This document shows, piece by piece, positions 8,450 through 19,040 of a stretch of DNA of 64,000 bases. How positions within the stretch are numbered: position 1 is the stretch's first letter; every line of letters begins with the position of its first letter. The notes beneath the pieces are model-generated. The model was not told the origin of the DNA. It did no database searches and was given only the letters and a program-made list of their open reading frames with translations. The stretch spans positions 1 through 64,000 of the forward strand of contig NZ_RZNZ01000010.1 of the NCBI RefSeq assembly GCF_008698145.1, in the 5' to 3' direction. Made by a program: the position numbers and the translations under genes. This DNA comes from Bifidobacterium vespertilionis. GTDB lineage: Bacteria > Actinomycetota > Actinomycetes > Actinomycetales > Bifidobacteriaceae.

Positions 8450-9316
8450 ATGCCGATCATCCGGGCCCGCGTCGTCAACGCGATGACCATCCCATTCACC
8501 ATTCAGCTGGTCGCCTCACCCGGCACCGCACCCGGGCGCCTCGACGCGCTGGTCAGCCAAACCGCTCCGCGCATCAAGTCGTGGCTCGATCATGTGGAGG
8601 CCGTCTTCTCGCCGTTCCGCGCGGATTCGGCGGTCGGCCGTGCTCGCGCGGGCGATTGGCGAGCACTGCTGGACAACCCCGACTTCGCCGAGGTGCATAT
8701 GCTCGTCAAGCAGGCCGAACAGCTCACCGATGGGCATTTCAGCGCCACGCACGCCGGCGTGTACGATCCGACCGGCCTGGTCAAGGGCTGGGCCATCGAA
8801 CGCGCGCACGAACGGTTCCTCATGCCGCTGATGCGTTCCGGCGACGTCGCGGCAGCCGCTTTGGGCGGCGGCGGTGACATCCGGACCGCGGTCGCGCACG
8901 ATGCCGACTTCGTCTGGCATATCGGCGTGGACAACCCGTTCGCCACCGGACAGGACGATCCGGTCGCCACCGGACAGGACGATCCGCCGCTGGCCCCACC
9001 GGCCGGCACGCCATCCATCCTGCGCACAATCACCCTGCGCAACGGCGCCGTGGCCACCTCCGGCACATCCAAACGCGGCGAGCACATCACGCGCACCGCG
9101 CACGATCTGGCCCAGGCCACCGTGATCGACGACCGTCTGGTTTTCGCGGACATATGGGCCACCGCGGCCATCGCCGCCGGCGAGCGCATGTTCCGCGATC
9201 TGATCGCCCATCACGGCGACGGCCGGATCATGGCCGTACTCGTGCGCGCCGACCGCACGGTGGCCGAAATCGCACCCTCCGCTCTTCACGTTCAAGATCA
9301 AGGAGCCCAATCATGA
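8450..9316 (+). CDS. apbE: FAD:protein FMN transferase (ApbE family)
   Basis: ApbE enzymes transfer FMN from FAD to a Thr/Ser in FMN-binding proteins. The 288-residue protein shows the ApbE pattern: VEAVFSPFRADSAVGR near the N-terminus, the substrate segment YDPTGLVKGWAIERA, a Gly-rich ALGGGGDIR, and VATSGTSKRGEHI for metal and ATP-moiety contacts. No signal peptide or lipobox is visible, so a cytosolic form is predicted, which is unusual because many ApbE proteins act outside the membrane. Two copies of a short repeat (DDPVATGQDDP region, about residues 165-180) form a loop. It overlaps the next gene by 4 bp (ATGA). Confidence 0.88.
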   Translation: MPIIRARVVNAMTIPFTIQLVASPGTAPGRLDALVSQTAPRIKSWLDHVEAVFSPFRADSAVGRARAGDWRALLDNPDFAEVHMLVKQAEQLTDGHFSATHAGVYDPTGLVKGWAIERAHERFLMPLMRSGDVAAAALGGGGDIRTAVAHDADFVWHIGVDNPFATGQDDPVATGQDDPPLAPPAGTPSILRTITLRNGAVATSGTSKRGEHITRTAHDLAQATVIDDRLVFADIWATAAIAAGERMFRDLIAHHGDGRIMAVLVRADRTVAEIAPSALHVQDQGAQS

Positions 9317-10665
9317 AACGTCTCAATACCACCATCACACTGGCATGGGCCGTCGTGCTGTTCGTCGTGCCGCTGCCGATGCTCGCCACGCTCGCCTACG
9401 GACTGCCGTCGATCTACTCCGGTCAGTTGTTCGGCATCGAGATCGGCGTCATCGCCTATACGTGGATGCTCGCCGCCGTGTATCTGGCGTGCCGGCCGCG
9501 CTGGGTGGACCGGACCGTGGGCCTGCCGCACATGTACATGATCCACGGCATCCTCGCGATCCTGGCCATTGCAGCCGCCTTCGTCCATCAGTCGCTACTG
9601 CCGGGCGCGGGCGCGCTGATCGGCCTGACCGGACATATGGGACTCTACCTGTTCATGGGCGTGGCGGTGTGGTCGCTGGTGTTTCTGGCCGGGTGGCTCA
9701 CAAGCCGCGTGGCGTGGCTGGCCAAGCTGAAGCGCGCGCTGGAACGCCTGTTCCGCCACGAGATGAGCGTGTGGCTGCACCGGCTCAATCTGGTGGCGAT
9801 CGCGCTGATCGTCCTGCACGTGCATGTGATCGACTACATCGCGGCGATCAAACCGTTCATCCTCCTGTTCGACGCACTCACGATCGCCGTGTTCGCCTAC
9901 TACGTGTGGAGCATGGTGAGCCGCCGCGCCTACGCGCTCAAGGGCCAGGTCGCCTCCGCGCGTCCGATCGCCGACCGCGTGACCGAGCTGGCGATCACGC
10001 TCGACGGCGATGCGGGCCGGCGCGCCACCTGGCGTCCGGGCGACTTCGCATTCATTGCGTTCCCGACTGTGCGGGGCATGCACGAATACCATCCGTTCTC
10101 GCTGACCAACGCGCGCATGCAGGCGGAAGGCTCCGGCAACCCGCCAAGCGGCCCGGCGACGATGATGTTCGCGATCCGCGCCGACGGCGACTTCACGACG
10201 AAGCTGGCCGGCCTCGAACCAGGCGTTCCGGCGCGCGTGATCCCGCCATACGGACGGTATGCGCAGTTCATCGAGGAACGCGATCGTCACGATGCGAAGG
10301 CGGCGGGTTCGGGGGCGAAGGCCCCGCTGGTGCTGATCGGCGGCGGCATCGGCATCACCCCGCTGCTCGGCGTGCTCACGTCGTACGCCGGCAGCGGACG
10401 GCCCGTCGACTTCCTGTACACGGCCCGCAGCGAGCGCGATTTCATCTACCGCCCGGAGCTGGAGCGGTTCGGCGCCGATCATCCGAATGTGCGCGTGCGG
10501 CTCATGGCCCAGCGGCCGGACGACGCGGCGATCGCGCCGATGGTCCGCCCGGGCGCGGCCTATCTGGTGGCCGGCCCGCAGGCGATGATGACCGCCGTGC
10601 GACGGATCCTCATGGCCCATGGCGTGCCCGCCGACGCGATCTACCACGAGCCGTTCGCGATGTGA
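9313..10665 (+). CDS. ferric-reductase-like transmembrane flavoprotein
   Basis: This 450-residue protein has an N-terminal block of about six membrane helices with paired His candidates for heme (HGILAILAIAAAFVHQ, TGHMGLYLFM, HRLNLVAIALIVLHVHVID), followed by a cytosolic FAD/NAD(P)H reductase module: HPFSLTNA for FAD and LIGGGIGITPLLGVL for the dinucleotide. It would move electrons from NAD(P)H across the membrane, here probably to the FMN-binding protein encoded two genes upstream. The start at 9313 has AAGGAG upstream and overlaps apbE. A frame extending to 9154 is a shadow of apbE. Confidence 0.88.
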   Translation: MKRLNTTITLAWAVVLFVVPLPMLATLAYGLPSIYSGQLFGIEIGVIAYTWMLAAVYLACRPRWVDRTVGLPHMYMIHGILAILAIAAAFVHQSLLPGAGALIGLTGHMGLYLFMGVAVWSLVFLAGWLTSRVAWLAKLKRALERLFRHEMSVWLHRLNLVAIALIVLHVHVIDYIAAIKPFILLFDALTIAVFAYYVWSMVSRRAYALKGQVASARPIADRVTELAITLDGDAGRRATWRPGDFAFIAFPTVRGMHEYHPFSLTNARMQAEGSGNPPSGPATMMFAIRADGDFTTKLAGLEPGVPARVIPPYGRYAQFIEERDRHDAKAAGSGAKAPLVLIGGGIGITPLLGVLTSYAGSGRPVDFLYTARSERDFIYRPELERFGADHPNVRVRLMAQRPDDAAIAPMVRPGAAYLVAGPQAMMTAVRRILMAHGVPADAIYHEPFAM

Positions 10666-10687
10666 TTCAGGCCTACGCAGGCGTGCG

Positions 10688-10897
10688 CCATCCTGAGCGG
10701 AGTGCAATGGAGTCGCTCGTCCCGTCATCCTGAGCGGAGCGGGAGTCGTCTTTCCCGTCATCCTGAGCGGAGCGTAGCGGAGTCGAAGGATCCTTAACCT
10801 CAACGCACCAATGACTGATGCGAAATGACAAAGGATCCTTCGACTTCGCTCAGGATGACCGGGGGCTGTCCGCTTAACGGCTCAGCGCTCAGGATGG
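10688..10897. repeat. TCATCCTGAGCG/GAAGGATCC repeat cluster
   Basis: There are several copies of CATCCTGAGCGGAGYG, two facing GGATCC modules (CGAAGGATCCTTAAC and AAAGGATCCTTCGAC) and a final CCGCTTAACGGCTCAG...CTCAGGATG piece. It fills the gap between the convergent ends of the ferric-reductase-like gene and ureC. Confidence 0.85.
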
Positions 10898-10902
10898 CAA
10901 AG

Positions 10903-12627
10903 TCAGAACAGGAAGTACCTCTGGGTCAGCGGCAGCTCGTCCACGGGCTCGGAGTGCACCGGCTCCCCGTCCACGCTCACCCGGAAGGTCTCCGGGTCGA
11001 CGCGAATGTCCGCCAGGGTGCTGTTGAACTTCAGGTCCTTCTTGCCCACCGTGCGGCAGCCGGAGACCGGCAGCACGATGCGGCTCAGGCCCAGCTTGCC
11101 CTTGATGTCGTCGTCGTACGCGGCCTTCGAGACGAAGGTGGCGCAGGAGTTGGACAGGGCCTTGCCGAGCGCGCCGAACATGTCGCGGTAGTAGACCGGC
11201 TCGGGGGTGGGGATGGAGGCGTTCGCATCGCCCATGCGCGAATAGGCGATCGTGCCGCCCTTGATGACCATCTCCGGCTTGGCGCCGAACATCGCCGGCT
11301 GCCAGAGCACCAGATCGGCCATCTTGCCCACCTCCACGGATCCCACATACTGCGCGATGCCGTGCGTCAGGGCCGGGTTGATCGTGTACTTGGACACGTA
11401 GCGCTTGACGCGGAAGTTGTCGTTGCGGTTGCCGTCGTGCTCGTCCTCGGACAGTGGCCCGCGCTGCTTCTTCATCTTGTCCGCGGTCTGCCAGGTGCGC
11501 GTGACCACCTCGCCCACGCGGCCCATGGCCTGCGAGTCGGAGCTCATCATGGAGATGAGACCCATGTCGTGCAGCACATCCTCGGCGCCGATCGTCTCGG
11601 GACGGATGCGCGAATCGGCGAAGGAGATGTCCTCGGGCACATTGCGGTCCAGATGATGGCAGACCATCATCATGTCCAGATGCTCGTCGATCGTGTTGCG
11701 CGTGAACGGCATGGTGGGGTTCGTGGAGCTCGGCAGCACGTTCGGGAATCCGGCCACGCGAATGATGTCCGGGGCATGGCCGCCGCCGGCGCCTTCGGTG
11801 TGGTAGGTGTGGATCGTGCGGCCCTTGAACGCGGCGATCGTGTCCTCCACGCAGCCGCCCTCGTTGAGCGTGTCCGTGTGGATGGCCACCTGCACGTCCA
11901 TTTCGTCGGCCACCGTCAGGGCGGTGTCGATCACGGCCGGGGTGGCGCCCCAATCCTCGTGGATCTTCAAGCCCGCGGCGCCGGCGCGGATCTGCTCGCG
12001 CAGCGGCTCGGGACTGGAGTCGTTGCCCTTGCCTAGGTACGCGATATTGACCGGCAGCGCCTCGGCCGCCTCGATCATGCGCGCGATGTGGAAGGCGCCC
12101 GGGTTGCAGGTGGTGGCGTTCGTGCCGTCGGCCGGACCGGTTCCGCCGCCGACCATGGTGGTCACGCCGCCCGCGAGCGCGGTGCGGATCTGCTGCGGGG
12201 AGATGAAGTGGATGTGCGTGTCCAGGCCGCCGGCGGTGACGATCAGGCCCTCGCCCGCGATCGCCTCGGTTCCGGCGCCCACCTCCAGTCCGGGCGTGAC
12301 GCCGTTCATGGTCTGCGGGTTGCCGGCCTTGCCGATCGCGCTGATTTTGCCGTCCTTGATGCCGATGTCCGCCTTGTAGATGCCTGTCCAGTCCACGATC
12401 AGCGCATTGGTGATGACCGTGTCCGGCGACTCCACATCCAGCTGCGTTGACGACTGGCCCATGCCGTCGCGGAAGGATTTGCCGCCGCCGAACTTCAGTT
12501 CGTCGCCGTAGTGGGTGTAGTCCTTCTCGACTTCGATGATGAGATTCGTGTCCCCCAGGCGCACCCGGTCGCCGGTGGTAGGGCCGAACATGCCCGCGTA
12601 GTCGCTGCGTGTGATGGTGGTGCTCAT
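10903..12627 (-). CDS. ureC: urease subunit alpha UreC
   Basis: This is the catalytic subunit that hydrolyses urea to ammonia and carbamate. At 574 residues it has the normal length. Nickel ligands and catalytic residues are present: H138 and H140 in [12 protein letters not shown], carbamylated K221 in [11 protein letters not shown], the flap His in [14 protein letters not shown], and the Asp-containing [22 protein letters not shown] precedes the ATG. It is the last gene of the run urtABCDE-ureAB-ureC and converges on the flavin cluster. Confidence 0.98.
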   Translation of the reverse strand: MSTTITRSDYAGMFGPTTGDRVRLGDTNLIIEVEKDYTHYGDELKFGGGKSFRDGMGQSSTQLDVESPDTVITNALIVDWTGIYKADIGIKDGKISAIGKAGNPQTMNGVTPGLEVGAGTEAIAGEGLIVTAGGLDTHIHFISPQQIRTALAGGVTTMVGGGTGPADGTNATTCNPGAFHIARMIEAAEALPVNIAYLGKGNDSSPEPLREQIRAGAAGLKIHEDWGATPAVIDTALTVADEMDVQVAIHTDTLNEGGCVEDTIAAFKGRTIHTYHTEGAGGGHAPDIIRVAGFPNVLPSSTNPTMPFTRNTIDEHLDMMMVCHHLDRNVPEDISFADSRIRPETIGAEDVLHDMGLISMMSSDSQAMGRVGEVVTRTWQTADKMKKQRGPLSEDEHDGNRNDNFRVKRYVSKYTINPALTHGIAQYVGSVEVGKMADLVLWQPAMFGAKPEMVIKGGTIAYSRMGDANASIPTPEPVYYRDMFGALGKALSNSCATFVSKAAYDDDIKGKLGLSRIVLPVSGCRTVGKKDLKFNSTLADIRVDPETFRVSVDGEPVHSEPVDELPLTQRYFLF

Positions 12628-12681
12628 TGTGTGTTCCTCGCCTTCGTCGATGCCCGCTCGAATGTCCGATCAGATGCCCGT

Positions 12682-13362
12682 TCAGATGCCCAGAAAGCCC
12701 TGCTCGTGCGCCTTGGCGAACGCGGCCTCGCGCACTTGGGGATCGTCCAGCCTGCCGTCCACGAGCGCGCTGAAGCCGTGGATCTCGCGCGTGCCGCCGA
12801 TGTCGATCAACCGCACACGATGGGCCTCGCCCGGCTCGAAGCGCACGGCCGTGCCCGCGGCGATGTCCAGACGCTTGCCATAGGCGGCCTTGCGATCGAA
12901 CTTCAGGTACTTGTTGACCTCGAAGAAGTGGAAGTGGGAGCCGATCTGGATGGGGCGGTCGGCGGTGTTGACCACGTCGAGCTCCACGTCGTCGGTCCCC
13001 TCGTTGAGGGTGAGGTCGCCGTCGGCGAAGAAGTACTCGCCGGGCTTGAGCTTCTCGGTCGTCTCGATGGGGTTGTGGATGGAGACGAGCTTGGTGCCGT
13101 CTGGGAAGGTGGCTTCGACCTCCACCACCTCGATCATTTCGGCCACGCCGTCCATCACATCCTCGGGCTTGAGCAGCGTGCGACCGTACTGCATGAGTTC
13201 GGCCACCGTGGCCCCCTCGCGCGCCCGCTCCACGCATTCGGAGCTGATCAGCGCCACCGCCTCCGGATAATTGAGCTTGATGCCACGGGCCTTGCGCTCC
13301 TTGGCGAGATTGCCCGCCAGATGCAGCAGCAGCTTGTCCGTCTCCCTCGGTGTCAGTCTCAT
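12682..13362 (-). CDS. ureA: urease gamma/beta fusion subunit (UreAB)
   Basis: In this single 226-residue chain the first 100 residues are the gamma subunit ([20 protein letters not shown], with NYPEAVALI) and the rest is the beta subunit ([32 protein letters not shown]). The fusion gives the two-polypeptide urease layout also seen in Helicobacter, here in gamma-beta order. GGAGG precedes the ATG. It lies 54 bp upstream of ureC, in a spacer with three short GATGCCC-type repeats. Confidence 0.96.
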   Translation of the reverse strand: MRLTPRETDKLLLHLAGNLAKERKARGIKLNYPEAVALISSECVERAREGATVAELMQYGRTLLKPEDVMDGVAEMIEVVEVEATFPDGTKLVSIHNPIETTEKLKPGEYFFADGDLTLNEGTDDVELDVVNTADRPIQIGSHFHFFEVNKYLKFDRKAAYGKRLDIAAGTAVRFEPGEAHRVRLIDIGGTREIHGFSALVDGRLDDPQVREAAFAKAHEQGFLGI

Positions 13363-13475
13363 AACGCCTCCGCAGTCTCGACATTCCTTGGAATCACGGT
13401 CATCCTACGCTCGCCGTGCAACCAATAGATTTCGTGCGGACGTCCCCACAGCAAAAACACAGCAGCAGAAACACA

Positions 13476-13540
13476 GCGCGGAACGATTGGTACGTTTTCG
13501 CCTTCCAAATCGGTCCGAAAACGTACCAAACGTTCCGCGC
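13476..13540. repeat. palindrome with GCGGAACG arms, copy 1
   Basis: A 25-bp left arm (13476-13500, starting GCGCGGAACGATTGG) pairs almost perfectly with 13516-13540 (ending CCAAACGTTCCGCGC). The 15-bp loop is CCTTCCAAATCGGTC. A second member with the same arm core is at 42094-42163. It lies between the urtE stop and the ureAB start, both on the minus strand. Confidence 0.85.
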
Positions 13541-13568
13541 TGCACCGCCGCATGGCCGGATCACACGA

Positions 13569-14284
<716 letters not shown>

Positions 14285-14285
<1 letters not shown>

Positions 14286-15202
14286 CACTGATCACCTCCG
14301 CCGAGGTAGATGCGCACTACCTCCTCGTTGTTCTGAATCTCCTCCACCGAGCCTTCGGCCAGGATCTGGCCCTGGTTGAGCACGGTGACCGAGTCGGCGA
14401 ACTGCCGCATGAACTCCATGTCGTGCTCCACGATGATCACCGTGCGGTTGCGGCTCACGCGCCGCAGCAGCTCGCCGGTGGCCTGGCGCTCGGCCGGGGT
14501 CATGCCGGCCACGGGCTCGTCGAGCAGGAGCAGATGGGCGTCCTGGGCGAGCAGCATGCCGATCTCCAGCCACTGCTTCTTGCCGTGCGGCAGGATGCCG
14601 GCCGGCTTGTCCGCGTCCTCGGTGAGGTTGCAGATGTCCATCAGATCGAGCAGGTTCTGCGAAACCGTGTCCGGCCGCTTGAAGAACTCGCGGGTCTTCT
14701 TGCGGAAGCCCTCCGCGATCTGCAGGTTCCTCACCACGGACAGCTCCTCGACCACGGATGCGGTCTGGAAGGTGCGGCCCACGCCGAGTTTGACGATGTC
14801 GTTCGGCTTCCTGCCCAGCAGCTGCTCGCCGCCGAACATCGCCGATCCGGTGGCCGGAACGAGTCCGGTGATCGCGTCGATGATCGTGGTCTTGCCGGCG
14901 CCGTTCGGGCCGATCAGGAAGCGCAGATCGCCGTGCATCACGGTCAGATCGATGTCCTTGACGGCCACGAATCCGTCGAACTCCACATGCAGGCCGCGGA
15001 TCTCCAGATAATCGTTCCACGCGCCGCCCTTCTCGCCCAGCGCGGCGATCTGCTCGTCGAGCTTGCGGCGCTCCTCGGCGAGTTCGTCCTTCATGCGCGC
15101 GTAGTCGTCACGCATCTGCTTGGCCTCGTCGCGCATCTGGCGCATTTCGGCGCGCAGACGCTCCAGTTCGGGATCGGTCGTCATCTTGTTCTCCTCGCTC
15201 AT
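14285..15202 (-). CDS. urtD: urea ABC transporter ATP-binding protein UrtD with coiled-coil N-terminus
   Basis: This LivG-type ATPase is the partner of UrtE. Walker A GPNGAGKT is at 98-105; the signature region (LPHGKKQWLEIGMLLAQ) is the UrtD variant rather than LSGGQ; Walker B is LLLLDEPVAGM. Residues 8-53 form an added charged segment with heptad-like Met/Leu spacing (ERLRAEMRQMRDEAKQMRDD and onward), a predicted coiled coil before the ABC domain. Total length is 305 residues, longer than the usual 240-260. The ATG overlaps the urtC stop (ATGA). Confidence 0.93.
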
Positions 15203-16386
15203 GCGTTCACCGCCTTCGCCACAGCGGAACCGGCCACAGTGGAGCCAGCCACAGCGGGGCCAGCCGCAGTGGAACCGGATGCGGCGCCCGCGGCGGCCTT
15301 GGCCGCTTCCCCGGCCCCGGCACCGTTCAGCCCCAGCTTGTCCTGGATCCACGGCCACAGGCCCTTGAACTGGCCCAGACCCATCGGCACGAAGGCGATC
15401 ACCAGAATGAAGATCGCGCCTTCGATGTAGGTCCACGCGGCCGGGTAGGCCTCGGACAGCTGCGTTTCGGCGAATCGGATGATCAGCGTGCCGATCACCG
15501 GGCCGAGCAGCGTGGTGCGTCCGCCGATCACCACGCCGGCGAGCATCATGATCGACGGGGTCACGTCGATGTCCGACGGGGAGATGATGCCCACCACGGG
15601 CACGAACATCGCGCCGCCCACGCCGGCGAACATGGCGGCCAGCGAGAAGGCGAACACCTTGATGGAGGCCGGGTTGTAGCCAAGGAACTTCATGCGGTTC
15701 TCCTGGTCGCGCACGCCGATGATCAGCTCGCCCATGAAGGACTGGCGGATCCAGTAGGTGATGAGCACCATCGCGAGCACGCAGAACGCGCAGATGTAGT
15801 AGATCATCTCCTTGTTCTTCGGGTCCGTGAGGTCGTAGCCGAAGAAGCCGGAGAAGTCGTTGAGGCCGTTGGTGCCGCCGGTGGTCTTGGACTGGCCGAT
15901 GAGCAGCACGGCGAACGCGGCCACGAGGGCCTGGGAGAGGATGGCGAAGTACGCGCCCCTCACACCGCGGCCGAAAACCATCCAGCCCAGAACCGCGGCC
16001 ACCAAACCGGGCACCGCGGCCACGCCGATGATCGTGATGACCGGGTCGCGGAACAGCTGCCAGAAACCGGGCAGCTCGGTGATGCCGTACTGGGCCATGA
16101 AATCGGGCACCTGACCGGGACGGAGCTCCTCGATCTTCAGGTGGATGGCCATCACATAGGCGCCCAAGCCGAAGAACAGGCCCTGTCCCAGGGTGAGCAT
16201 GCCGCCCTGACCCCATGCCAGTCCGATGCCCACGGCCACCATCGCGTAGCACAGGTACTTGGACAGCAGGCCCAGGCTGTAGCCGCTCATGACGGCCGGC
16301 GCGAGGAAGATCAGCACGATCGCGATGGCGGTGCCGATCCACGCGCGGTACTTGGAGAAGAACGTCTTGTTGAAGGTGATGTTCAT
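15199..16386 (-). CDS. urtC: urea ABC transporter permease UrtC
   Basis: This LivM-type permease has about ten hydrophobic segments (for example WIGTAIAIVLIFLAPAV, VITIIGVAAVPGLVAAVLG). The motifs GIGLAWGQGGMLTLGQGLFFGLGAY and GGTNGLNDF are typical of urea and branched-chain amino acid permeases. The start at 16386 (MNITFNKTFF) has GGAAGGAA upstream. The last 35 residues are an Ala/Gly/Ser/Val-rich tail (around AAGASSGSTAAGPAVAGST) with no counterpart in most UrtC proteins, likely disordered. Confidence 0.94.
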   Translation of the reverse strand: MNITFNKTFFSKYRAWIGTAIAIVLIFLAPAVMSGYSLGLLSKYLCYAMVAVGIGLAWGQGGMLTLGQGLFFGLGAYVMAIHLKIEELRPGQVPDFMAQYGITELPGFWQLFRDPVITIIGVAAVPGLVAAVLGWMVFGRGVRGAYFAILSQALVAAFAVLLIGQSKTTGGTNGLNDFSGFFGYDLTDPKNKEMIYYICAFCVLAMVLITYWIRQSFMGELIIGVRDQENRMKFLGYNPASIKVFAFSLAAMFAGVGGAMFVPVVGIISPSDIDVTPSIMMLAGVVIGGRTTLLGPVIGTLIIRFAETQLSEAYPAAWTYIEGAIFILVIAFVPMGLGQFKGLWPWIQDKLGLNGAGAGEAAKAAAGAASGSTAAGPAVAGSTVAGSAVAKAVNA

Positions 16387-16417
16387 AACGGGTTCCTTCC
16401 TTGACTGCCGCACACGC

Positions 16418-17302
16418 TCACGCGAGGTTCCTGGAGCGGACCGCGACCAGGCCCTGCGGACGGAACTGCAGGAAGATCACGACGATCAGGAAGATCGACA
16501 TTACGGCGATGGACGACGAGGTGGGCAGCTCGATCGCGGACTGGGCGAGGCCGAGCACGAAGGAGGCGATGACCGCGCCCTTGAGCTGGCCCACGCCGCC
16601 GGCGACGACCACGAGGAACGCCTCGACGATGAATGAGGTGCCGAAGTTGTAGCTGATGGAATTGAGCAGGCTCAGGGCCACGCCGGCGATGCCCGCGATG
16701 CCGGAGCCGATGAAGAAGGTCACGTGGTCCACGGCCTTGGTGGAGATGCCGGAGACCTCGGCGAGGTCGCGGTTCTCGGAGGTGGCGCGGATCTGGCGGC
16801 CCAGCGGCGTGAGCTTGAGGACCGCGTAGAGCACGGCCACGCACACGATCGACAGCAGGAAGATGAACAGTCGCGAGGCCGGGAAGCTGTAGCCGAACAG
16901 GGTGACCGGCTGGGTCAGGCCCTCGGGCGCCTTGGCGTAGACGCCGGTGGAGCCGAAGATGTCTCGCGCGAGCTGCTGGAGGACCAGCGAGACGCCGAAC
17001 GTGACCAGCAGGGTGTCCAGCGGGCGCGTGCGCATGCGTTCGAGCAGCAGCACGTCCAGCAGCAGGCCCAGCAGGCCCGCGACCAGGAAGCCGACCACCA
17101 GGGCGACGGCGAGCGCGACGGTTTTGGAGCCGATGATGGAGCTCATCACGTAGGCGGTGTAGGCGCCAGCCATCATGAATTCGCCGTGCGCGTTGTTGAT
17201 CACGCCCATCTGGCCGAAGGTGAGCGACAGTCCGAGCGCCGCGAGCAGCAGGATCGAGCCGTTCGAAAGGCCCGCGACGATCTGCGGTAATAGCATGTTC
17301 AT
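16418..17302 (-). CDS. urtB: urea ABC transporter permease UrtB
   Basis: This 294-residue LivH-type permease is the partner of UrtC. It has the family pattern LSNGSILLLAALGLSLTFGQMGVINNAHGEFMM spread over residues 13-45, and hydrophobic helices through the rest. GGAGA lies upstream of the ATG. There is a 34-bp gap after urtA and a 31-bp gap before urtC, so this is one operon. Confidence 0.95.
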   Translation of the reverse strand: MNMLLPQIVAGLSNGSILLLAALGLSLTFGQMGVINNAHGEFMMAGAYTAYVMSSIIGSKTVALAVALVVGFLVAGLLGLLLDVLLLERMRTRPLDTLLVTFGVSLVLQQLARDIFGSTGVYAKAPEGLTQPVTLFGYSFPASRLFIFLLSIVCVAVLYAVLKLTPLGRQIRATSENRDLAEVSGISTKAVDHVTFFIGSGIAGIAGVALSLLNSISYNFGTSFIVEAFLVVVAGGVGQLKGAVIASFVLGLAQSAIELPTSSSIAVMSIFLIVVIFLQFRPQGLVAVRSRNLA

Positions 17303-17336
17303 TTTGGATTCTCTCCCATTCGATGGTTGCCGGGCG

Positions 17337-18629
17337 TTACTGGGCGGACGAGGACTGCAGGCTGGACGCCCAGTCGTAGGTCTTGAGGTACGGATCGGGG
17401 TCGATCGGCCCGTCGGACTTCCACACGGTGTGGATCAGCGAGTCGGAGCCGATCTCGCCGATGTATGAGGTCTTGGCGATGTGGTGATTCTCGCCGTCCA
17501 CGGTGACCGTGCCCTCGGGGGCGTCGAACGTGATGCCGTCGGCGGCCTTCTTGACATCGTCCACGGCGAAGCTCTTGGCCTTCTCCACCATGGCCTTCCA
17601 CAGGTAGACCGACGTGTACGCGGATTCCATCGGGTCGGAGGTGGGGCGGTTGGCGCCGTACTTGGCCTTGAAGTCCTTGACGAACGTCTGGTTCTCGGCG
17701 CTGTCCAGCGTCTGGTAGTAGTTCCAGGCGGTCAGCTGGCCGAGCACGTTGTCCAGGCCGATCGAGGCGACCTCCTCCTCGGCGATGGACATGGAGATGA
17801 CCGGCAGGGTCTTGGCCTCGAGTCCGGAGGCCTTGTACTCCTTGAAGAACGCCACGTTGGAGTCGCCGTTCAAGGTGTTGACGACCGCATCCGCGCCGGA
17901 GGCCTTGAGCTTGTTGACGATGGTGTTGAAGTCGGTGGAGCCCATGGGCGTGTACTCCTCGCCCACCACCTCCATGCCGTTGCCGGCCGCGTACGCCTTG
18001 ACGATGCGGTTGGCGGTCTGCGGGAAGACGTAGTCGGAGCCGACCAGGAAGAGCTTCTTGTGCCCCTGCTCCTTGAGGTAGTCGAGCGCGGGCACGATCT
18101 GCTGGTTCGGTGCGGCGCCGGAGTAGAAGATGTTCGGGCTGGCCTCCATGCCCTCGTACTGCAGCGGGTAGAACAGCAGGGCGTTGTCCGCCTCGAACAC
18201 CGGCTTCATGGCCTTGCGGGAGGCGGAGGTCCAGCCGCCGAACACCGCGGCCACGCAGTTCTTCTCGATCAGGGTCTTGGCCTTCTCCGCGAAGACGGCC
18301 GGTTCGGACTTGCCGTCCTGCTGGACCACCTCGAGTTGCTTGCCCAGCACGCCGCCCTTCGCGTTGATCTCGTCGACGGCCATGTGCAGGGAGTCGGACA
18401 CGGTCTTCTCGGAGATGGCCATCGTGCCGCTCAGGGAGTTCACGAAACCGATCTTGATGCTGGAGCCGGAGGTGTCCACGCAGCTGACCGCGCTGCCGCC
18501 CGATCCGGCGGCGTCCATGGCTTCCTTCTCGGCGACGGTGCGTCCCCAGCCGCAGCCCGCCGTGGTGGCGATGACCGCGGCCGTGGCGGCCAGTGCCGCG
18601 CCGAGCCTTCTGATTGACGAAAAGGCCAT
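17337..18629 (-). CDS. urtA: urea ABC transporter substrate-binding lipoprotein UrtA
   Basis: This 430-residue solute-binding protein has a signal peptide ending in a lipobox (VIATTAGCG; Cys about residue 26), so it is membrane-anchored outside the cell. The mature part has the type I periplasmic fold with family-specific segments IKIGFVNSLSGTMAISE, GGWTSASRKAMKPVFE and LFYPLQYEGMEASPNIFY, the last being characteristic of UrtA/FmdD rather than amino-acid receptors. GAGAGGAAG precedes the ATG. It is the first gene of the urea-uptake and urease operon. Confidence 0.95.
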   Translation of the reverse strand: MAFSSIRRLGAALAATAAVIATTAGCGWGRTVAEKEAMDAAGSGGSAVSCVDTSGSSIKIGFVNSLSGTMAISEKTVSDSLHMAVDEINAKGGVLGKQLEVVQQDGKSEPAVFAEKAKTLIEKNCVAAVFGGWTSASRKAMKPVFEADNALLFYPLQYEGMEASPNIFYSGAAPNQQIVPALDYLKEQGHKKLFLVGSDYVFPQTANRIVKAYAAGNGMEVVGEEYTPMGSTDFNTIVNKLKASGADAVVNTLNGDSNVAFFKEYKASGLEAKTLPVISMSIAEEEVASIGLDNVLGQLTAWNYYQTLDSAENQTFVKDFKAKYGANRPTSDPMESAYTSVYLWKAMVEKAKSFAVDDVKKAADGITFDAPEGTVTVDGENHHIAKTSYIGEIGSDSLIHTVWKSDGPIDPDPYLKTYDWASSLQSSSAQ

Positions 18630-18794
18630 ACGTGCTTCCTCTCTCGTATGACTGCCTCGTGACAGGTCGAATTTGGAACAGCACCTACTGTCGCAACTTC
18701 ATCGTTACAACGTGTTGCCGGTTCGTTTCCTACGTATCTCGTTCATGTCGAACAGGTAAACGAGGGAAGCGTCGGGCGGCGGCCGCGTCCGACC

Positions 18795-18913
18795 GTTCCA
18801 ACCTGCACCACGATTTGCCGCAGATTGGAAAGAATCCGCAAGTTGGAAGCCCCATTGAGGCCGCTGCATGCAGATTTGTTCCAATCCGCGATTTCGAGGG
18901 CGCAGGTTGGAAC
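18795..18913. repeat. nested inverted repeat with GTTCCAACCTGC ends
   Basis: GTTCCAACCTGC (18795-18806) is exactly complementary to GCAGGTTGGAAC (18902-18913). Inside, GCAGATTGGAA (18820-18830) pairs with TTCCAATCCGC (18879-18889) with one mismatch, and AAGTTGGAA (18840) is a further related word. It lies upstream of urtA. Confidence 0.7.
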
Positions 18914-18954
18914 GAATGCATTGTCCGGGACTTGCTCGAGGCCTATCCTGGGTG

Positions 18955-19040
18955 AATCCAAGGCACGTTCGAGGTGAATCCGATGTACATTCGCGGCGCA
19001 TGCGAGGTACGTTCGCGGCTCTTCGATGTCCGTTCGCGGT
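18955..19040. repeat. degenerate GTACGTTCGCGG tandem repeats
   Basis: Four imperfect copies of a word like GAGGTACGTTCGCGGC occur about 20-23 bp apart (GGCACGTTCGAGG, GTACATTCGCGGC, GTACGTTCGCGGC, GTCCGTTCGCGG). They run straight into the TTCTGTAAC hairpin array. Confidence 0.5.

Noticed and set aside
10889..13384. An 831-codon minus-strand frame over ureAB and ureC
   Set aside because: It is a frame-shifted shadow, Arg/Gly/His-rich; the two urease genes in the other frame carry all active-site residues.
18630..18760. GlnR-type site (GTNAC-N6-GNAAC) before urtA
   Set aside because: The best candidate, GGCAA-CACGTT-GTAAC on the minus strand, matches only one half well.
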